Source: Paraspadella gotoi (taxonomy: Eukaryota; Chaetognatha). From it: a DNA stretch of 64,000 nt. Made by a program: the position numbers and the translations under genes. Position 1 is the stretch's first letter, and the number at the start of each line of letters is the position of its first letter. The notes beneath the pieces were generated by a model that searched no databases, was not told the DNA's origin, and saw only the letters and a list, made by a program, of their open reading frames with translations. Shown one piece after another: positions 24,059 through 37,819 of the stretch. The DNA lies in contig CM119265.1 of NCBI GenBank assembly GCA_051294375.1, positions 17,139,172 through 17,203,171 of the forward strand, in the 5' to 3' direction.

Positions 24059-26344
24059 TTGGCGTTATTATGGGATTCGACGCTGAGTAGGCTCAAAACA
24101 TGGAGGCATTGCTTTATGGTGTAGGAAAATGGTGTCTCGCTTTGCAATATTTTTTTAATCTCCAGCATTGTTATTATAAAATTATGCATGAAAATTTTGG
24201 ATTTTTGAGTTTTTTTAGTCGCTTCATTCTCATGCTCTCTTTCTATGAAGTAAAAAAAAAAGGTATTCGGTAAGAATTAAACAATCAAAATTCTTTTGTT
24301 TGTTTTTCGAATTTCTTTTTGAAATACAGCGCGAGTCTGTTTAATTATCAAAGCGGCCATTTTTTTTAAACGTTGCATTGTTCGCAAAATGACCGAGGGA
24401 GGTTGCTTGACTCATCACTCAGAACCTGCTTAGGCGTTAACTTCCCACGTTCGGGGACTGACGGCAATTGCACTGCATAACTTCCTGCAGTATAGGTGAA
24501 TATGGTTTAAATATCTCGCTCTTTGATCTTTCATATGATACAGCAACTAGGCTTTATGTTCTAAAAACCTTTTTTCGTAGCATCATCACCAACCTTCACT
24601 GTACGGTTTAATTTTGAAGTGCGTGCTTCACTCTTTTTTTCATAAAGCAGCTCTTTTCATTTCATAATTTGGTTTTCGCCTTGTCCGTTCCTTTGTTGCC
24701 AGAAATTTAAAAAAAAAAAGTGAAGAAAAGCATCAAAACAAAAGGAGAATAAAAATAATTAACTATTTCATATAAATTTTCGACGGCGATGCTTCGTTGC
24801 CAAGGAGACGGAGATGCCGCGTCGTTCTTTCAAACGTCGATGATTCTGCATATTGCCAACGATCTTTTTACGAACCGTTTTTTTTTTTCCGTTTACAGGG
24901 ACTTTACGCTCAAAGAACAATTTTTTAAAAATTTTAGTTTTAATTTCGTGGATTTCGGATAAGGAGCTATCTCGTCAAGTTATAAAATTAAAATTTTAGG
25001 TTACCTTTTTTAAAAAAACGGTCGCAGATGTAAATTTTCTCACGGACCACTAACGATATTTACCTTTATTTCATCGTGTTCCTCTTTCTTAAACATGAAA
25101 TTTCTTTGTTAAAATCTGAAATAAGGATTTTTCTCGATTTTCGCCGAAAAAATTTGTTACAGATTCAAGGCAAGGAGTTTGGACCTATTTTTAAAGGGGA
25201 GCTCCATCTTTTTTTTTTTATCGCCCGTCTGCTTTCCTTAGCCGAGTCTCAAATCCAATCTTTTGCGTCAAATCAGAAAATAAACATGGAAAGTAAATCG
25301 CAGGAGGCAGCGAGGAAGAGAGAGAGAGATGATTGGAGAGGAGAGAGAGATGAGATGAGAGACGAGAAGCAGAGAGAGATGATGAATGAGAGAAGAGAGA
25401 GAGAGATGAGACGTGAGGAGAGAGAGAGAGAGAGAGAGATGAGAGCAAAGAACGCAAGCTTCTATTTCCCCCATTTTCCCAAGCGCTCAAACCACGTAAT
25501 CTTTTTCTATGCGGTACCATAAATTTCTAATTTTTCTCCCAACAATTAGATTGTTCATCGGGCCTGAATTAAAGGTCTCTGCCTGTCGCCCTCTGTGTAG
25601 AAACACTAAAAAAAACAACTCCCCGTTTTTTTGGTTTTTTTTTGTACTTGCATGGTCCTGGTTTTTATTAGCGCACAACGACCGAAAAAATGGAAAATAA
25701 GAAATTATAAAATATGAAAATTTGATACAACCAATAATAATAATATATAATTCGCTTGTTTAGTAAATACCGAAACAAGAAGTCTGCGCAGCCTTCGCCA
25801 AAAAAAAAACAAAAATCATTCCCTTCCTTCGCTTTATGGATGACCATTCAAATACCGGTCGAACCCGAAACTTATATTTTATATCAGACTTGGGCGACGG
25901 TAAGCGTGTCCGCTGTGCAGGGAGGCGTTGGCAATGCGGAATGCTTGCCGACGGCTCGGCGGCGATCGGCGGCGGCGGCGGCGGCGGACGCGCAGGGAGC
26001 GAAACGGCCCCGTGATTGTCAGTCAGGGCTGCGGGCCAGTGCGTGATGGGCGGAAGGAAAAGAAAGGGGCAGTCGGAAGACGATGGATGATAGATAGAGT
26101 CTCTAGTGTCGGAGCGCCGACGTGCGAAGGCTATATTTACTTGGATAGTAGAAAATAAGTAATTCAAGTCGTGACCCTTTTTAGGAGCATCTATCGTCGG
26201 TCCCGTATTTTTCCGCTCTAAGGGTCGTGCGCAGGCTTCTAATAAATGAATAGAAAAAAAAAAAAGCCTCCATTGCGGCGTGACTCAGAGATTTCAGATT
26301 GTCCGGGGACAATTCGAGCCAATGACCCGCAACCTCAATATTTT

Positions 26345-26373
26345 GCGGCCTCTCCCGTCACCCGAGAGGCCGC
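26345..26373 (+). other. Perfect 10-bp hairpin, copy 1
   Basis: GCGGCCTCTC, a 9-base loop, then GAGAGGCCGC. In copy 2 (37082-37110) the right arm has one mismatch (GAGAGGGCGC). Because the noisier copy has the perfect pairing, copy 2 may itself contain an error here. No function is assigned. Confidence 0.5.
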
Positions 26374-27125
26374 CTCGGATCCCGCCGTTCACCCCTGTGA
26401 CCTCGAAAGTTCGAAAACGTAATAGCGTCGCGGGATTTTGATTGATTTCTCTGACTCGTCGTCGTCGTACGTCGTCGTTCGTCGTCGTCGGTCGTTGTTC
26501 TCGAAATCGCTAGGGCGCCGTTTGCAGACGAACAGAGCGCGAAAATGTTTTAATACTAGTCGCGCTCAAGACATTCATTTACGTTATTACATTATGTATC
26601 TCACTCGAATATTAAGATTTCGTAGCGGCTCTCCGATAAATACATCAGTTTCGAGTCATAGATAATTTCACCAATTTAAAATTATTCAATCGTTCAGCAT
26701 AAGGAGATTAGAGTACGTATGCGAGCTATGAGTACATGACTATGTAAAAATTAAAAATTAAAAAAGGATGTAAAACAATAAAAATTTATTTTGTGACTTT
26801 AATTTATTGCAAACAAAACGTGAAAAACATTTTTCATGAAAAAAAAAATCAATCTAAAAGAAAGAAATTTAAAAAATTTTAAATTAATTTTAGTAACATC
26901 GATAGGAGATTATTATGTTTTTAAAAATATAAACAACAAAAACAAAACTTTAGTATTATTTTTTCTTCTTTTGGGGAAAATGGAAAATCTTTCAAAAAAT
27001 TTAAATTTGTTATTTATTAATATTCTATTTTCTGAAGGCAGGTTTAAAGACCACAATGAAACTACATCAAACAATTTTCATAGAGTTTTACCTATGAATA
27101 GAGTTCAAAAAAAAAACAAAAAGTA

Positions 27126-29654
27126 TCCAAAGGAGCATTTTTCTCGATTCATCGCGACGCCGCGTTGGCGGTCGACCCACGGCCCCCTAGATTTTCGACT
27201 AGACCGCCCTCTCCCCGCAGGCGTCGTCGCTAAGAGGCGTTTCCAATTCCGAGTTGGTTCGAGCGTCTTCCCTGTGGGCCGACGACGTAGAGAGCCTCCC
27301 TCGCCCGCGTTGAGGGCGACGTTGAGACGATGGCGCGCTTATTGCCGACGATCCCACGGAAGCGTTTCTGGTCGACGCGGCCCCCGAGGCGATCCATTTG
27401 CGTGAGCTCGAACGGTGCTTCAATACCGATCACGTCCTTCTCGCCTCTCTTGGTTAAGAATCCACCGCTGTCGGACGCTCGACGACGATTTCCGAGAGAC
27501 CGAAGTTCGGGAAACGGGCTGGGACGAGGCTCTGGGGAGCGCTGCGCTGAGGCCGAGCGGATCGCGTGAAGGATTCAGACGGGATGAGAGGAACTATCTC
27601 GCTGATCTTTAAGTCGCCTAAACATATCAACGATAGTGTCATCTTCGTCGTTACTCTCGGGTGATGTAGGGACGGTTGAAGAGAGGAAGGTGTGGGTAGT
27701 AGGGGAAGGTGGGAGTAGGGGAGAGGTTGGAGTAGCAAGCATGGTGAAGGAGAGGAAGATGGAGTAGCCCGAAGGTGAAGCAGCGTGAATTTTCGACACT
27801 TTCGCCCTTCCTCTCTTGTCCTTTCGCCGCTCAGGAAAATATGGTCCATCATGTTACTTAACAGCTTCAGCCTGAGCCGATGTAAGGAGTAATTTGACGC
27901 CGATGCTGTAGTGTGGAGTGACACTCAACAACTTGAGAAGAAGCTTGATATACGAATTCCATCTCAAGCAGTTTAAATACAGAGCCGGCGTTGTGGCTCC
28001 ATCCAGCGGATTACCTCATTTCGTAAGAATTATGCGAGATCGTAGACGAGGTAGGTTCCAAGCGCGCCGTTGCGATAGGTATTCGCCGATGCTGATGGAC
28101 GCTCCGGTCAGTCTCAAGACGATTATCTGTAGACGAGCTCGTGGGAAAGCGAAATTATTTCCGGATTGCATCCTTATACTGAACGTTCAGCATTCATGAT
28201 GCCCTTTCGTCGTTTCCCTTCACTTGGCGATTCTGATATGGTCGATTGAACCTCTTGGATAAAGGGCCGATTCGAATTTCATCTTGATGGCTGCGCGGGA
28301 AAGCACGGTCGGTGGCAACTGGAGATGGTCGCCATCGAGGACGACCTTAGCCCACGTTGAATTTGGCCATAGGGATGAGGAGGTCCGGCTTCGACCGCTT
28401 GTCCAACATTCGTCGACGATGAGGCAGTTTGAAACACTTATCACGGATGGCTGAACATCCAGGCCAGATCCGGCGGCCGTTCAGCGTTGAGGAAAGATGA
28501 TGTTCTCGGCGTTCAATAAGCTTATTTATTCGTTCACAGGGTTCACCGAGGCGAGAAAGTCATCCGACCTCGTTCGCAATTTTCTTTCTCTAAGAACCCA
28601 TCCGCCACAAGTTTAAATCCATATGGCAACAGTGCGAGTTTTCATGCGAATCAGTGAGGTTGTCGACGGCGGCATTTTGGACGGCGCGTCAGACCAAAAC
28701 GCCGCGCCACTGGTGTCCGCATCGCTCCCGTAAAGGAAGAAGGAGTCTCCAGTAGCCGACGATGAAGCTCGATTTTCCCATGCCCGGTGCGGCCCCTGAA
28801 TAAGAGCCATTCTCCGGCCCATTTTCCAGTATGATAAATCATCGACAAGCCAAGAGCATGATAGCGTCTTTCTGTTGAGTCGTTTGAAGGGCGCCTATGC
28901 ATGTTTAGCGTAAGCTCGCCCTCGCGTCCCCTGGCAAATTGACAACACCGAGATTAATCTCGTCGCCGACACAGAGAAATTTACGGAAATGGATGCAATA
29001 TCGTTCCAGCGTTGAAGCTCTCGCCAAAAAATCAACGATGGCGACCCCGTACGACTGAAATTGGGTCAAGATTGAAGTCGATGACGAGTTAATAAAGACC
29101 TGGCTCAGCCATAGCGAATTCGCCAACTCCATTATGACGATTTTGTCCATCAATTGAGATGATGAGAAAAACTTTGGCTTCGATCGTGGGTATACGCACT
29201 CGCGGACGTAACGACGGCGTTCGGCCGACGACGCCGCACCGTCATAGGGCTTTAAGAATTGACTTTGGCCGGCAGGTTCAGTTTTTTGGCGTGGTCGGTA
29301 ACTCCTTCATCGATACCCAGCAGAAAAAAGAAACGGTGAGGGCGTCGTTATCTTTCATGGAATCCTTTTTTCCCCGTCATTCGACATTGGGTCGTCTCCA
29401 CGTGGCTTCTTGTCTGCTCTGTTCCGCTCATGCTGCTTTCAGCGTCTACGTGCAGGAGCGGAGATAGGTCATTTGACGTCCTTGTAATTTCTTTCTCGTG
29501 AGAAATCAGTCTTTAAGTTTAGACATTTTTCTTATTCGCATGGCAAGCGACGTTTCTTGAAGAAGTTCCTCCGCGGTCAGGTCCGAGGATGGGGCCTGAC
29601 GACGTTCCATTGAGAAAGTCCTCCCTTTAAAGAATGAAGGTTATTCACAGACAT
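27126..29654 (-). pseudogene. Broken copy of the Sen1-like helicase
   Basis: This minus-strand stretch aligns along its full length with the intact gene at 37820-40183, but the reading frame is broken repeatedly. Intact islands remain, for example GDHLQLPPTVLSRAAIK on the frame at 28444-28220. The Walker A region (near 28780) and the motif II region are damaged by single-base changes, and the normal stop codon is lost by an indel near 27126. The start context GTCTGTGAATAACC is preserved at about 29654. The breaks are scattered single-base indels, without the clustered stops or large deletions of an old pseudogene, and the flanks show the same noise. The reading is either sequencing error in a duplicate or artefactual copy, or a young pseudogene. 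Confidence 0.8.
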
Positions 29655-29929
29655 GTGTGTGGTGTGTTTTAATGAGAGAGACTAACGGAAGGACTTTCCA
29701 CGTGAAGGATAAACGATTGTCGAAGTTCTTTAGTGGCGTTATGTCTGTGGGGATGGACGAAATTTTGATTTGAATAACCTGGTAACAAATAAAAAGGATT
29801 CCGTAGTTTTGGGGATTTTTACGTTAATTATAGCCGAGGAACAAAACAGTTTGAGCAAACAATTGTCGGATCTGCCTTACAATTTAATTAAGCGGTTAAT
29901 CTTGCTAATTCATGATTGATAAATCACAA

Positions 29930-30250
29930 TATTTTTTTATATTTTTTTTAACTCATGCATCATTTTTTTTAAACTTCGCATTCATTTTTTCAACTTAGCA
30001 TAAATTTTTTTCCCCACGCACATTAATTTTTCATACTCATTCATTTTTTAAATTTAACATCATTTTTTACAATTTCGCCATCATTTGTTTAACTCGCATC
30101 ATTTTTTTCCACGCCCACACATGAATTTTTCAATTCATCATTTTTTTCAATTTACATTCATTTTACAATTGCATTCATTTTTTTAACTTGCATCATATTT
30201 TTTTAAACTTGCATCATTTTTTAAACTTGCACCATAATTTCTTCAACTTG
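29930..30250 (+). repeat. Shorter version of the 18-bp satellite
   Basis: Repeats of the type (C)AACTTGCATCATTTTTT mark the right end of copy 1. The equivalent array in copy 2 (40440-40960) is about 200 bp longer. Confidence 0.8.
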
Positions 30251-30570
30251 AAAAGCTCACAATATTATATATGTGAGCATATAGGCAAATAAGCTTTTTT
30301 CGTGTGGAACTATGCATATTTTTTCTCAATAACACACTGACATAGAAGTTCTCGGATTGTCAACATATTGCGTGCAATATCTTTATTAACACTTCAGGGC
30401 GAGATTTCGCATCATTTTTATTACATAACTCTGACCTCTATAATTCTATATCTATCACTCCTCCTCTGTCAGACATTTCTCGGTCTTTCTACAGCGGGCG
30501 CGCCATAATTGCGAGGTCGTGCAACTTGACATATTCCTATCTGGCATCTTCATTCTCTCTCTTCTCTCTC
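30251..30570. other. Unique linker between the two copies
   Basis: About 300 bp not seen elsewhere in the window. It contains GCTCAC…GTGAGC, a 6-bp inverted repeat at about 30256-30279. No gene is seen. Confidence 0.5.
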
Positions 30571-31840
30571 TTTCTCTCTCGCTCTCTCTCTCTACTCTAC
30601 ACGTCTCATTTTCCTAAATTTACATGGCACGGCTTGACTCTGTCTCCCGTCTTGACTCAAGTCATGACCCAAACTAAGCCCCCAGGGGCCGCTTTGGATT
30701 CTTTCTTTGGCCCAATTCTTGAATCTCTCACTTTCACTACATCGTCACGAGCCCCCACGTCTTTTGTTTTCCTTTCAATCCTGACATCTAACTTTTAGAG
30801 TTTAAAGTAATTACTTCCGAAAGTAATTTTGAACGAAATGTAATTATTAAATAGTTTACTTCGAAGCAACAGTCGAACACTGTATTCTTTACATCTTTCA
30901 GAAAATCACCGGTTCATCGTTCAAATCTGAACGAAACAACGATTTCAATATTAAACTTTTTTCTCCCCCCCCAAGCATTGCCTCAACTTGGATTAAACTT
31001 AAACTTTTCTCGTGGGCTGTTGTGAACTTGAGTAATAATTTATGCAAATAATTTCCTCCCATGTTTTCACGATAGCAAGTTCTGATTTATTTTTTCTTTT
31101 TTGTTTGGGTGGGGCGTGCGGCGATTTAAGACGTTTTCTGCCAAACTCACAGTTTTTTCTTCAAATCGGTGCCAAAGTATTTGTCAGAAATTATTACCCC
31201 AATTTTCTAAGAGATTTGTTTACAAAGTATTACAACGTTTCTAAACAATAGAATCAGTCTATCTCCTCTACGTACAAAGGCACTCCCGACATTTCTCTCC
31301 TTTAATTATTTTTTCAATCCTGGCTCTGCCGTGGATCGACCTTTCTCCATTTCTCGCTCGCAAACTTTCCTTTTTTTTTTCCCTTTTCTGCGTCTCATTA
31401 TTTTCAATTTCTTTTTTTTTTTTCATTATTTCTTTTCCTCCCTCCTTTTTTTTCTTTCTCCTTCTTTTCTCGAATCAAACGATAACATTTTTCTGGTTCC
31501 ACGCGCACTAAATGGAAATGAGCCGCGTCGGCAGGCTCGGCAAAGGGAGTCGGTAGCCGCGTCGGCAGAAAGAAGAGCTACGCCAACATTTCTCAAAGTG
31601 GACAAAGAAATGGGGAGAAAGGAGCGGAATGTACGTCGACAGCGTCGATATCTACGTCGGCAGTGGCGACGGCGTGATTCGGCTGCGTCGGCATTATCAC
31701 CAAATCTGCTGTCGAACAGCCACGTTGATGACGAAGGAGCAAGGACGAGAGGTCGAAATGGCCCTGTCGAAGTAGGGCGAATCAAAGAGAGAGAGAGAGA
31801 GAGGAGAGGAACAGAGAGAGAGAGACTGAGAGAGAGAGAG

Positions 31841-31880
<40 letters not shown>

Positions 31881-31989
31881 CGACGCCGGTTTTATTTTTC
31901 GCAAATGGAAAATAAGAGACAAAGCGACGAAAATCGGCGCCAGATTGGTTTGTTTAAAGCGACGGACGGTTAACAATGGTTCCTACGAT

Positions 31990-32031
<42 letters not shown>

Positions 32032-32244
32032 ACCATGGGCGTGAATTGGACCCAGAGAAAAGTCTCGGGGTGAATGACCGGGTCGCGTGTCGAAGACTCG
32101 AAGAAGACCACTCCTTCCCACACTTAGTTAATTCATTATTGAAATAAAAGTACATCTATTCCGCGCATATTCTCCATGGGCGTTCATTTTTAACGCCGTT
32201 AATCTCGTTATTCATCACCAAATGGATGGATACGAGAGATGAGA

Positions 32245-32281
<37 letters not shown>

Positions 32282-32928
32282 TTCATAGACTGGATGGAAT
32301 TGAGTTGGCTCCATAGAAAGAAAAAAATCCTTAGTTTTTTCTCATTTGCATTAGTAGATAACTATACATAGGAGATATATCGTCACCCGTATGAAAAAAT
32401 TATCCTTTTTTATTAAATTTCATTGTAAACAGTTGAAGCTTTTTAATAACTATGTATAAATGTTAAAAAATACTTAAAAACGACACTGTGTCCATAAAAT
32501 AAGGCTTAATTGAAATATAAAATATACGATAACAACGATAAACAATATATATAATATATAATATAATAAATAAATAAAATAGAAATAACGGAAAGACGAA
32601 AAAAAGGAAACGAAAGTGGAGGGGAAAGATAATCTGTGTGGAAGTTTAGCGCGAAAGAGTCAAGACTCAAGAGGTAGAGAGGATATTTGAAGGATGAGAG
32701 GTGAGATCGAAAAAGCTTCGACGGATTTAAAGGGATCTGAGTTGAGGTGAAAAATTTAGCGACAGGTGGGGTGCGCGGACCGGCTGGGCGAGGGGGTAGG
32801 GGGAGTGTGGACGAGCCTCTCGATCGCCGCGGCTCGAACTTTGGTCAACTTTAATGCGACGAATCGTTGGGCGTTAGGAGGGGGCCACGGTTGGAGAGAG
32901 AAGCCGCATTCGAAAATAGAGAGATAAG

Positions 32929-32991
<63 letters not shown>

Positions 32992-33572
32992 GGTTTATTA
33001 TAAGTAAATAAACGAAATTTACAATGTTAAAAAATATGCGAAAAAAAAAAAAACCGTTAAAAGGAAATAGCCAATGTATGGTCAATTGGCCTCTGGCCGA
33101 TTCGCCATTCCAAAGAAAATTTCGAAAATATCAAGCTTTCCCGAATTATTGTTCATAAAGGGCAATTGGGAAAGGAGCTCAACAAAGGTTGCGTGAGAAA
33201 GAGGTATGGATAAAGAGATCACAAGGAGGTGGGTTGAGGGCGAACGAGGTAAGCGAAAGGGTGTAAAAAGACGTAAAGAGATGGCGCGCAAAAAACGATC
33301 CGATGAAACGAGGAAGCGATATTAAAAGAAAAGAAGCGAGGTGAGCGAGGTCGTCATGGCGACATCTTGAGAAATGAAGGCCGGGCGGCGGATAATAAAG
33401 AAAATGGCGGCCGCACTTACCTCTCGAGTACAAAGACTCTCACTTTTCAATCGCTTTTCTAAATTCTTTTTTTTTTTCCTCCTGACGGCGGAGAGACGAA
33501 ATGAATGTAAATGGATTTTCTTAAAAGGGTCAACTTTTAGGGGTCAGGGATCGGCGGAGGAAGCGCCGCCGG

Positions 33573-33597
33573 TTCCCGCCTTTTATTTTTTCCCGCC
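33573..33597 (+). promoter_or_regulatory. Tandem TTCCCGCC (E2F-like) sites, copy 2
   Basis: Two TTCCCGCC motifs (33573 and 33590) are each followed by TTTTATTTTT. The downstream context matches copy 1. ATGGCGGCCGC (YY1-like) lies about 170 bp upstream. A promoter role is unproven and the gene it would serve is not identified. Confidence 0.3.
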
Positions 33598-34875
33598 TTT
33601 TATTTTTTCTTCTTTGGTTTTGTATTTTCGGTTTTTTGTTTAGTTTTTTTGTTTATTTCTTTTTTTTTGTCTCGAAAATGACGCAATTTTTTTTTTTTGT
33701 GAGAGCGGAACGTAATTTCGGGAAAAAAGCAATTCAGTCAGCCTAAAATTGAATTAAAATTAAACTTCAAATTTTTTTTTTTTTTAGAAGTTTTAAAAGA
33801 GAAATTTTTAGGACTTAAAAAAAATGTTTCTGAAAAGACTTTATAATGATTTTTTTAACTCTGGACCAAAAAGACAGGCTTGGGAGAAAAAGTAAACTGG
33901 ACGAAATAAAAACTCGGCGGTGGAAACAATGGTAATAATGCCCTTTTCATTATGGTTTTCTTTATATGAAGTTAATCGTTGTCATCGTTTCAATATATGG
34001 GTTTTTCTTATTTAAAAATAATGCATTTTATTATTTACGGATGCCAGTCCTTTTTATTTGGGGAGAAGCCCGCGACCGGATCGTCGCTTGGCCCGCCACA
34101 AGCAGTCGCAAAGTGCAGGTGACCCAAAGAGCATCTCCCCACCCGCCCAGCAATAGACCCACCCGTTCGAGTCGCCCCGGCATAGCGCCCACTCGCCCCC
34201 AACGAAATTCCATCTCTATTTTACGTTTATCTCACGACGTATTACGTATGCATTTATTCATTCATGCGTAGCGTTGTCGTCGTCGTCGTCGTCGTCGTCT
34301 TAGTAACGGTAGTTGCATTATACGAGGTGAAAAAAGAGACGCATAAAATTAGAAACGAATGAGAAGTAATTATTTCCTTTTTTTTTAATTAAAGAAAAAA
34401 AAAACAATCGGCAAAAATGCAGAAGTAAATTTAGTGAGGAATAACACGAAAACACGTAACACGAAATAAATTTATTTTATAAATTTAAATTAAAACATTT
34501 GTACCGTCGAACGCCAATGTCAATGAAGTATAAAGAGTAAAATCTTATAAATGATAAATTTCGCCGTAATTTGTAATTTTGCAAGAAGGAAACAAAAATG
34601 ATGCAAAACCGAAAGGACGACTCTGACGCTTAAGATGAAACGCGAGAGACGAAACTCTAGCGACGTCCAATCCTGGAGAACGCGTCCGCCGACGACGACG
34701 GCGACGACGAAAACGACGACATTAAAAACAACGACGAGAGAGACGACCTCGACGACGAACGCGATCCTTTACTTCTTTTACGACGACGACGACGACGACG
34801 ACGTTTAGCGATGGAGACGACTCCAGACGCAGCGTCGGTTGAAACGGCGAAAGACTCTTTCGCGCCGCGCCGCGC

Positions 34876-34931
<56 letters not shown>

Positions 34932-36201
34932 GGCGTTATTATGGATTCGACGCTGAGTAGGCTCAAACATGGAGGCATGCTTTATGGGTATGGAATGTGT
35001 CTCGCTGCATATTTTTTTAATCTCCAGATTGTTATATAAAATTATGTAAAATTTGGATTTTTGAGTTTTTTTAGTCGCTTCATCTCATGTCTCTTTCTAT
35101 GAAGTAAAAAAAAAAGTATCGAAGAATAAACAATCAAAATTCTTTTGTTTTTTCGAATTTCTTTTTTGAAATACAGCGGAGTCTGTTTAATTATCAAAGC
35201 GGCATTTTTTTTAAACGTTGCATTGTCGCAAAATGACCGAGGGAGGTGCTTGACTCACACTCAGAACCTGCTTAGGGTTAACTTCCCCACGTTCGGGACT
35301 GACGGCAATGGCACTGCGATAACTCCTGCAGCATAGTGTGAATATGGTTTAAATATCTCGCCTCTTTGATCTTTCATATGATACTAGCAACTAGGCTATG
35401 TTTAAAACTTTTTTCGTATGCAATATACCAGCCTTCACTGTACGGCGTTTAATTTGAAGTGCGTGCTTCACTCTTTTTTTCATAAAGCAGCTCTTTTCAT
35501 TTCATAATTTGGTTTCGCCTTCCGTCCTTTGTTGCCAGAAATTTAAAAAAAAAAAGAAGAAAAACATCAAACAAAAGGAGAATAAAAAAATTAACTATTT
35601 CCAATAAATCGACGGCGATGCTCGTTGCCAAGGAGACGGAGATGCCGCGTCGTTTCTTCAAACGTCGATGATCTGCATATTGCCAACGATCTTACGAACC
35701 GTTTTTTTTTTCCGTTTACAGGACTTTACGCCAAAGAACAATTTTTAAAATTTAGTTTAATTTCGTGGTCGGATAAGGAGCTATCTCGTCAAGTTATAAA
35801 ATAAATTTTAGGTACCTTTTTAAAAACGGTCGAGATGTAAATTTTCTCACGGACCACTAACGATATTTACCTTTATTTCATCGTTCCTCTTTCTTAAACA
35901 TGAAATTTCTTGGAAAATCTGAAATAAGGGATTTTTCTCGATTTTCGCCGAAATTTGTTACAGATTCAAGGCAAGGAGTTTGGACCTATTTTTAAAGGGG
36001 AGCTCCATCTCGCCGTCTGCTTCCTTAGCGAGTCTCAAATCCCATCTTTGCGTCAAATCAGAAAAATAAACATGGGAAAGTAAATCAGCAGGAGGCAGCG
36101 AGAAAGAGAGAGAGAGAGAGAGACAGACAGAGAGAGAGATGAGAGAGTAGAGGGAGGGAGAGAAGAGGAGAAGAGAGAAGAGCAGAGAAGAGAGAGCAGA
36201 G

Positions 36202-36232
<31 letters not shown>

Positions 36233-36706
36233 CAAAGAACGCCAGCTTCTATTTCCCCCATTTTCCCAAGGCTCAACCACGTAATCTTTTTCTATGGGTA
36301 CCATAAATTCTAATTTTCTCCCAACAATTAGATTTTCACGGGCCTGAATAAAGGGTCTCTCCTGTCGCCCTCTGTGTAGAAACGACGAAAAACTAACTCC
36401 CCGTTTTTTGGTTTTTTTTTTGTACTGCGGTCCTGGTTTTTATTAGCGCACAACGACGAAAGAATGGAAAATAAGAAATTATAATATATGAAATTGATAC
36501 AACCAATATAATAATATATAATTCGCTTGTTAGTAATACCGAACAAGAAGTCTGCGAGCCTTCGCCAAAAAAAAAAAAAAAAATCATTCCCTTCCCTTCG
36601 CTTATGATGACCATCAAAACCGTCGAACCCGAAACTATATTTATATCAGACTTGGCGACGGAGGCGTGTCCGCTGTGCAGGGAGGCGTGGCAGCGGAAGT
36701 GCGGCG

Positions 36707-36749
<43 letters not shown>

Positions 36750-37188
36750 GAGCGAAACGGCCCCGTGATTGTCAGTCAGGGCTGGCGGGCCAGTGCCGTG
36801 AGGGCGGAAGGAAAAGAAGGGCAGTCGAAGACTATGGATGATAGAAGAGCTCGTAGTGTCGGAGGCCGACGGCGAAGGCTATATACTTGGATAGTTAGAA
36901 AATAAGTAATCAAGTCGTGACCCTTTTTAGCATCTAGTCGTCGTCCCCGTATTTTCCGCTCTAAGGGCGTGGAGGCTTTCTAAAAATGAAAGAAAAAAAA
37001 AAAAGCCTCCATTTTGCGGCGTGACTCAGAGATCAGATTTCCCGGGGAAATTCGAGCCAATGACCCGCAACCTCAATATTTGCGGCCTCTCCCGTCACCC
37101 GAGAGGGCGCCTCGGATCCCGCCGTTCACCCCGTGACCCTCGAAAGTCGAAACCGAATAGCGTCGCGGGATTTTGTTGATTTCTCTGA

Positions 37189-37223
<35 letters not shown>

Positions 37224-37819
37224 TCTCGAAATCGCGGGCGCCGTTTGAGACGAACAGAGCGGAAAATGTTTTAATACTTAGCGCCTCAGACATTCATTTT
37301 ACGTATTACATTATGTATCTCACTCGAATATTAAGATTTCGAAGCGGCTCTCCGATAAATACATCAGTTTCGAGTTCATAGATAATTTCACCAATAAAAT
37401 TATTCATCGTTAGCATAAGGAGATTAGAGTACGTATGCGGCTATGAGTAATGACTATGTAAAAATTAAAAATTAAAAAAAGGATGTAAAACAATAAAAAT
37501 TGTATTGTGACTTTAATTTATGGCATAACAAAACATGAAAAACATTTTTCATGAAAAAAAAAATCAATTCTAAAAAGAAAGAAATTTAAAAATTTAAATT
37601 AATTTAGTAACATCGATAGGAGATTATTATGTTAAAAAAAAACAACAAAAACAAACTAGTATTATTTTTCTCTTTTGGGGAAAATGGAAATCTTCAAAAA
37701 ATTAAATTGTTATTTATAATATTCTATTTCTGAAGGCAGGTTTTAAAGACCACAATGAAACTACATCAACAATTTCATAGAGTTTTACCATGAATAGAGT
37801 TTTCAAAAAAAACAAAAGA

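Larger units (their letters stand above)
17970..30250 (+). repeat. Large duplicated unit, copy 1 (noisy)
   Basis: This stretch is collinear with 30570-40960 over its length from about 19440. Its first part (17970-21060) is also the inverse of 1-2226. Against copy 2 it differs by frequent scattered single-base indels, mostly extra bases in copy 1, equally in coding and non-coding parts. Near the gap at 19153 its own sequence is partly repeated (about 18785-18900 versus 19178-19270, both with the CTTATTTTTCATTTCTTTTGG-like stretch). This indel spectrum is typical of unpolished single-molecule reads, but a diverged real duplicate is not excluded. Confidence 0.85.

Noticed and set aside
27199-29467. 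Many separate ORFs in copy 1
   Set aside because: They are pieces or shadow frames of the broken helicase copy, so they are not separate genes.
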